Assembly (NCBI GenBank): GCA_021234155.1
Contig: JAJEKV010000014.1
Span: 7,457,563-7,521,562 of the forward strand
Length of the DNA: 64,000 bases
Source: Isoetes taiwanensis
Taxonomy: Eukaryota; Streptophyta; Lycopodiopsida; Isoetales; Isoetaceae
Reading direction: 5' to 3'
The notes below the pieces were generated by a model. It was given only the letters and a program-made list of their open reading frames with translations. It was not told where the DNA came from and made no database searches. The stretch's first letter is position 1; the number at the start of each line of letters is the position of its first letter. Positions 58,618 to 64,000 of this stretch are shown here, one piece after another. Made by a program: the position numbers and the translations under genes.

Positions 58618-59772
58618 GCGACACTGCAAAAATAGACAGACATAGATCGAATGTCTACCAGGCAGGTAGAGGTAAGGTAAGGCTAAAAGGGCCAAACCTG
58701 TTTTTCGCGGAAGACCTTCTAATCCTGGTATAATTTCTAGATTGATGGCATCCAGAACGTACGATTCTCAGTCAACCCAGGAGCGTGGCAACTCTCTGAT
58801 CTGATCACATCGTATTCCATCCATCTGACTTTGGCATGCCAATAAACACACGTTTGTAGCTGTGGATGTTTTTTGTTCTGTCCAATGATATATACTCAAT
58901 TTTGGTTTGATTTGCCAGTGTTTATTTGGAGTTTTTGGCTGGTCTTTGACTACTGGGCTTTTCAAGCCTGTCCCTTAGTAACAGGACTGTGAGTAGGATG
59001 GTGGCGGGTTTGATTTGCTATTTTGAAGGATAAAAGTTCATGAACATACAAAGAATGGCAAAGGATCCTTATACCTTTTGAGAGCTGTAGCAGCTCAATA
59101 AAATTTGACATTTTTGTGCCCTAGAGTGCTTAACCGTATGAAATTTCAATAGCTTTACTGTATTAGATGGTAAACTTAATATTTATGTGTACTTCAAAAG
59201 CATTTTCAAGCCACATTTTAAATGCTCGTTTGGTTCACCCAAGGCTCATGCTGATGTGAGCCGAGGACGCGGTCAGAATAATGCATTTTGTCCTGTTGTT
59301 GGGCCTGTATACCCAAAATGCTGTTCCAGTCGCGCTCTCTCATGATCTATGGTATTCTTTGAGGTTCTATTTGAATGATATGGAGAGAAAAATAAACTAG
59401 TACTTGTAGTATACAAACTGCTTTCCTGTTCCACGGCACTAAGTTTGATTTTTAAAGAAGACCATCTGCATTCTCCATTGTGGGCCAAAGATCTTGACAA
59501 CTTTCATCCTGAGCACGCAAGTTGGAATTAAGTTGCTTTGCTATCATGTTCATCATGGAGGTTTTGACTGTATGCTTTTGTGATTTCAGGCACCAGTCAG
59601 TCTTTAAAGCTATTTGCCAGTTGATGTATGATGGGCAGAAGTTCACGACTTGAAACACACAGCTTGGCGGGTTTGTTTTGGTGTGTGCTTGCCGCATAGA
59701 TAACATCCACATGTGGTAGTGGAATCAGGCCTTTAATACAAGTTCAAGTGTCACCTAATAGAACAAAGCAGT
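58618..59772. other. Upstream region of the ERMP1 gene
   Basis: Single-copy sequence between the duplication end and the ERMP1 start codon. No gene or transposon ends seen. It should hold the promoter and 5' UTR. I cannot pick a convincing TATA box. Confidence 0.5.
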
Positions 59773-62700
59773 ATGGAGTCATCCTCCCAGCTTAGAAGAC
59801 GGCATTTACCACCTTCTGGGAATGAGGTAACCCAAGATGTTCATGCCACAGCACAAAAGTCAGTCAAGCCAAATAGTGGTATCATGTCGGCACTTCGTTG
59901 GACGGGCTTGTTGGGGTTTATTGCATCTGTGTTTTTTATTGGACATTTCATATCAGAAATTTTACCCCGGCCTCTGTCTGCATCTGAGGCTGGTAAGTTC
60001 CGCTTCTCTGAGCAAAGAGCCCTTGCTCATCTATCAACTCTAACTCAATTCGGTCCTCGACCTGTTGGATCCGATGGTCTAGACCATGCGATGGAGGTGT
60101 GTGTCTAAGTAAAATCCTTATGCATCCAAGAATTCAACCTTTTAAGCATGAATTCCACTGTGAAAAAAATTTACTCCTTTTTTTACAGTACATATTATAT
60201 GAGCTGAAGAAAGTTCAAATGGCAGCTGGTCCCAATGTCCTTGTAGAAATTGATTATTTCCATTCAAAACCTGGCTGTAATACATTAAAGAAAGGTTTAT
60301 TTTCTGGAAAATCACTTGCATATGCTAATTTAGACCACTTAGTGGTGAGAATAAGTGAAAAAGACTCTGAGGATGCAGAAGATAATGCGTTTCTTATATC
60401 CTCTCATGTGGATACAGTGTTGACATCGTAAGTTCACAGAATTTTGTCCCAATGGCTTCCTTATTATTTTGATCATTTTGATATGCTTTTTATAATATAC
60501 GCTAAGGAATTGTGCCACTATAGAGCAGGAGCTGGAGACTGTGGATCTTGCATTTCGGTTATGCTTGAGCTTGTCCGAGTTGTCTCTCATTCAACAAAAG
60601 GCTTCAAACACTCTATCATATTTTTATTTAATACAGGTGAGGAAGAAGGTCTTGATGGCGCCCACAGCTTCATTACACAGGTACATAAATAAAAAGCATT
60701 TTTTACAGATATCATTAATAATCGATTTTTTACTTCACCATATGATCCTGGAATTATCATGTTTTTTTTACCTGGAATTATCATGTTTTTTTACAGCATG
60801 CTTGGAACCAAAGCATATTTGGTTTTGTTGACTTGGAGGCTATGGGCATCAGTGGCAAGTCAAGCATTTTTCAGGTTCCTAATTCTACTCGTCTTATTCA
60901 CACATTGTTCTAGTTTGTTTATTTCATCCCGGTTAAACAGGCTGGGCCAAGAAAATGGCTGCTTGAAGTCTTCTCAAAAGTTGCTGCGCATCCATCAGGG
61001 CAAATTTTAGCACAGGCAAGTCCTGTGTTACCAGATCCCTCTGGAGGTTAAAGGACGTTCAGAAGAAAAGTTTTCTTTGCACTACAAAATTTAAATTGGC
61101 AGTTCTTTATCCTTCCTACGTCATAGAGTGGTTATTGTATGTGCAGGATGTTTTCCATTCAGGAATTATCAAGTCTGCTACTGATTTCCAAGTCTATATG
61201 GAGATTGCAGGCCTTTCTGGCCTTGATTTTGCTTATACTGACAATGGCCATGTGTATCATACTCGAGTGAGTATAAGCTTTAAAATGAAAAAATGATGGT
61301 GTTTTTTACCACTTTTATCACAGGCGTCGTTGTCTTATTCATAGAATGATAAGCTGAGCCTTCTCGAACCAGGATCCCTTCAACACCTTGGAGACAATAT
61401 ACTACCTTTTGTAAAAGAAGTTGCAAAATTATCTGACCTTGATACTACAAAGGCTGCTGACTGGAACAAGACAGAGATGGTGTACTTCGATATTTTGGTA
61501 TACAATATAAGCCTATAGCATTTGTATATATAATGGGAATCTCTAATGCCGTTGATTTGATTACAGGGATTGAAAATGGTAACTTACTCGAGAGAAATTG
61601 GAAAGTGGATCGACAACTCTATCATATTACAAGCATTAGTGCTTCTTGTCAGCTCACTTCTGTTGCAAGGCCGTAAACACTTCCTCCTCTTCCTTGTTGG
61701 CCTTCTGGGGGTGACCCTAAGTGGAATATTAGCCATCACTTTTGCAGTGGGTATGAGTGTTCTTGTAACATTTATAGGCAAGCAAAAAGTGCCATATTTG
61801 CCTTATCCATCATTGACATTAAGCCTATTTGGGTCACCCACATTATTTGGTGCTGTTCTTGGGCATTTCCTTGGGAGGAAATTAATGGTAAGATGTTTAC
61901 ATTCATCCAATATGAATTTTCAGCAAGCCTCAAAGATTATTGATGCAAACAAAGAGGAGGCTCTTGTTGAGAAAATATATTACAAGGCCACTTTTACCCA
62001 GTGGTTATTCATTCTGGCTCTTGCAACCTGGGTAGGAGCTGGTTCATCTTATATCGCATTATGCTGGCTGGTCTTTCCAGCAATTGCATGTAAGTTTTAT
62101 TACACTAGAGATCATTACATTATTTTCCCTCTTACATGATTGGTACTCATATGCATATAATATGATCAGATGGACTGCTAGAAACACGCCTTTTCATAAA
62201 GCAGTCATTTGGGGGCCTCCACGCACAAACCCTTGTTGTGGGCCTTGTCGTACCCATTCTAGTATGCGTCCCACCATTCATTCGGTTACCTGCAACACTT
62301 GTTGCTTCCTTGGTCCGCATTGACAGGTTAGCCTAACACTAAACAATTTCTATCCACCATGTGTCAATGAGTGTGCTAGACATAATTGCAATGTTTTGAC
62401 AGGAATCCAGGCGAATTTTCTGTGTACCTTGCAAATATGTTGACAGCCGTGGTTATATCAGCACTTTTGTATTTATCTGTTACATATCTTCTGCCTTACG
62501 TTCATAAAGCAGGTAACAGATAGCACCTTATCTACATCGATCCTTGCAGAGTACATGTAATGATCAGTTGGCTTAACAGGAGGTGCAAAATGGATAATGT
62601 TGGGAACTGCTCTCCTATCTGGAATTTCCCTATGTTTTATTGGTTTTGAGGTTTTTCCAGAATTTACTGGGGATGTGAGCAGAGTTTTAAATGTAAGAAT

Positions 62701-63499
62701 GTACAAATTTTGTGTCTTTCTAAATTGAACATGATACATGGATTGTTTTTACTTTAAAAACGTCAGGTGGTTCATGTTATTCAAACGGATTCCCCAGCAG
62801 AGTCATATATCCACATTTCTTCAGCAACTCCTGGCGATCTCGGCAGGGACTTCTTACAGAATGATAGCTTTTTGTGCACTCACAATGAGATTCTTGATCT
62901 GGTCACTTTTTCTGTCAAGCATGGGTGCAAAAAACATATTGAGATGAAGGATAGTTTGTGGGAGACTCGTCCATCTATGAAGGTTAATGATGATAAAATT
63001 TCGAATGAGCAGAGAATAACATCTGTGGTTTTGAAGGCAGAAGCTGCTAGGCGTTGGACACTTGCAATAAACAAAGGGAAAATCAGAGCTTTTAATTTGG
63101 ATATCATGTACAAGGACTTGGGTAAGTGTGAAAATATTACGTTATGTACTGCCACTTTAATAAGTTTTTTTTTTTTTGTGAATAGGCATCAGGGAACCGC
63201 TTGTGCCTCGAATGGATTGCGATGGATTAGGTGGATGGCATATGGTTCAGTTTGTATCTGGTAAGGATGGTCCTGATGAATTCATATTAGATCTTCTCTG
63301 GATTGAGGAGAAAGAAAGGGCAAAGATAACGGATACAAATCAAGCAGAGCCATTGCTGAAACTAAGAACAGATGTATCCCTGTTGACAACAGAGCTTCAA
63401 AAAGCATTAGACAACTTACCTAGCTGGTGTGTAGTATTTGCAAAGTCCACCAGCCCACTGTATCTGTCTTATTTGACAACTCTGAACTTGGGTGGGTGA
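59773..63499 (+). CDS. ERMP1: Endoplasmic reticulum metallopeptidase 1-like (M28 family), 13 exons, 905 aa
   Basis: Predicted exons: 59773-60096, 60189-60427, 60524-60680, 60797-60874, 60941-61015, 61147-61266, 61345-61497, 61567-62089, 62170-62326, 62403-62512, 62580-62692, 62767-63121, 63186-63499. They sum to 906 codons with stop and stay in frame. An N-terminal membrane helix (residues ~43-60) is followed by the M28 domain. Zinc ligands fit: His181 (SSHVDTV), Asp193 (AGAGDCGSC), Glu227/228 (NTGEEEGLDGAHSF), Asp252 (VDLEAMG), His329 (HVYHT). Several membrane helices follow (exons 8-11), then a luminal C-terminal domain (VVHVIQTDSPAESYI, WTLAINKGKIRAF). Length is normal for the family. All introns are GT-AG, 64-116 bp, except 61016-61146, which starts with GC. 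Role from the family: zinc aminopeptidase-type enzyme in the ER membrane. Intact; probably the only functional host gene here. Confidence 0.93.
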
Positions 63500-63679
63500 A
63501 AATGTTCTTTTTGTACTAGGATGTACTAGCATTTTGTACTAGGATGTTACTTATATTGTGCCACCTAATCATCTGCTATGGCTTATTATAAAAGACTATG
63601 AACAATCATTCCTGTTATGATATCCTATGGGATGGCACAATATATTGTGCCATGAGCAGCAATATGTGTTCCAGTTTGA
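63500..63679 (+). other. 3' region of ERMP1
   Basis: Follows the TGA at 63497-63499. Contains a short duplicated motif (GTACTAGGATGT / TTTGTACTAGGATGT). No clear polyadenylation hexamer was chosen. Confidence 0.4.
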
Positions 63680-64000
63680 AGCAATGGTACTCAGCGTCAA
63701 TGCTTTTACCGTGAAAATATGTTGTATCCTCTTGATGATGCAAAGTATTATTTATTCTATGACATCCTTTCTTGGCTCGAGTTTTCTGAAGCTAAAGATT
63801 GTTTTTTGATCCTTCAAATATCTGTTGACCTTGTACGTCCAGCAAATGGAAGACCTGTTCTAGCAAACAAAATTGCACTATATCCTGACATGTTGTTTAG
63901 CCGAACTTGCATAGAAGCTGAACTATATTATGACAACTTCCAATTTATCTTAATCTCATTAATCTCATTACTACTAACACATGCAAATCTAGGTGGGAAC
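63680..64000 (+). other. Open frame at the right edge, possible exon
   Basis: A frame of about 106 codons opens after a stop near 63678 and is still open at the window edge (NMLYPLDDAKYYLFYDIL; LVRPANGRPVLANKIALYPD). Composition looks protein-like at the start and less so at the end. It could be an exon of a neighbouring gene or chance. Not recognised. Confidence 0.25.

Noticed and set aside
61889..61924. 36-nt intron in ERMP1 exon 8 (GTAAGA...TTTCAG)
   Set aside because: Too short for a plant intron, and the frame is open through it.

Overview
The window looks like nuclear DNA of a land plant or close streptophyte. The evidence is spliced genes with short GT-AG introns, an ER metallopeptidase 1 (M28) gene like those of plants, LTR retrotransposons primed by initiator-Met tRNA, and a mutation and error pattern centred on CAG/CTG (CHG) sites. 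I cannot name the species. All calls are hand translations and hand alignments; nothing was searched.

Layout. A ~29.9 kb block (1-28714) is repeated in direct orientation at 29875-58617. The 1.16 kb between them (28715-29874) continues a coding region that runs off the left edge of the first copy, so the true tandem period is about 29,874 bp. Each copy holds, left to right: (a) an unrecognised minus-strand gene of at least 389 codons plus a possible upstream exon; (b) a plus-strand Ty3/gypsy element cut off in pol, joined to an LTR scrap and then to a minus-strand element of the same family, forming a large inverted pair; (c) a complete 454-bp TRIM retrotransposon inside the minus element; (d) near the minus element's 5' LTR, a decayed ORF encoding a histone H3-like protein with an H3-type N-terminus, a long acidic/Gln-rich insert and an H3 fold; (e) a 1.66 kb LTR with primer-binding site; (f) degenerate gypsy sequence and a LINE endonuclease scrap; (g) a ~7.1 kb DNA transposon with ~31-bp terminal inverted repeats and a 4-bp TACA target duplication, carrying two convergent genes: a DDE-like transposase (minus) and a coiled-coil/RING-H2 protein (plus).

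The two copies disagree almost only at CAG, CTG and CCG trinucleotides, with small indels and C-to-G-like changes. The cleaner copy switches: copy 1 is cleaner on the left, copy 2 on the right. This looks like incompletely polished long-read sequence over CHG-methylated DNA, so the duplication may be an assembly artefact or very recent.

The right end (58618-64000) is single copy. It carries one intact host gene, an ERMP1-type metallopeptidase of 13 predicted exons and 905 codons (59773-63499), and a short open stretch at the window edge.

The observations I consider most novel are the histone H3-like ORF inside a gypsy element and the two-gene DNA transposon with a RING-H2 partner protein.
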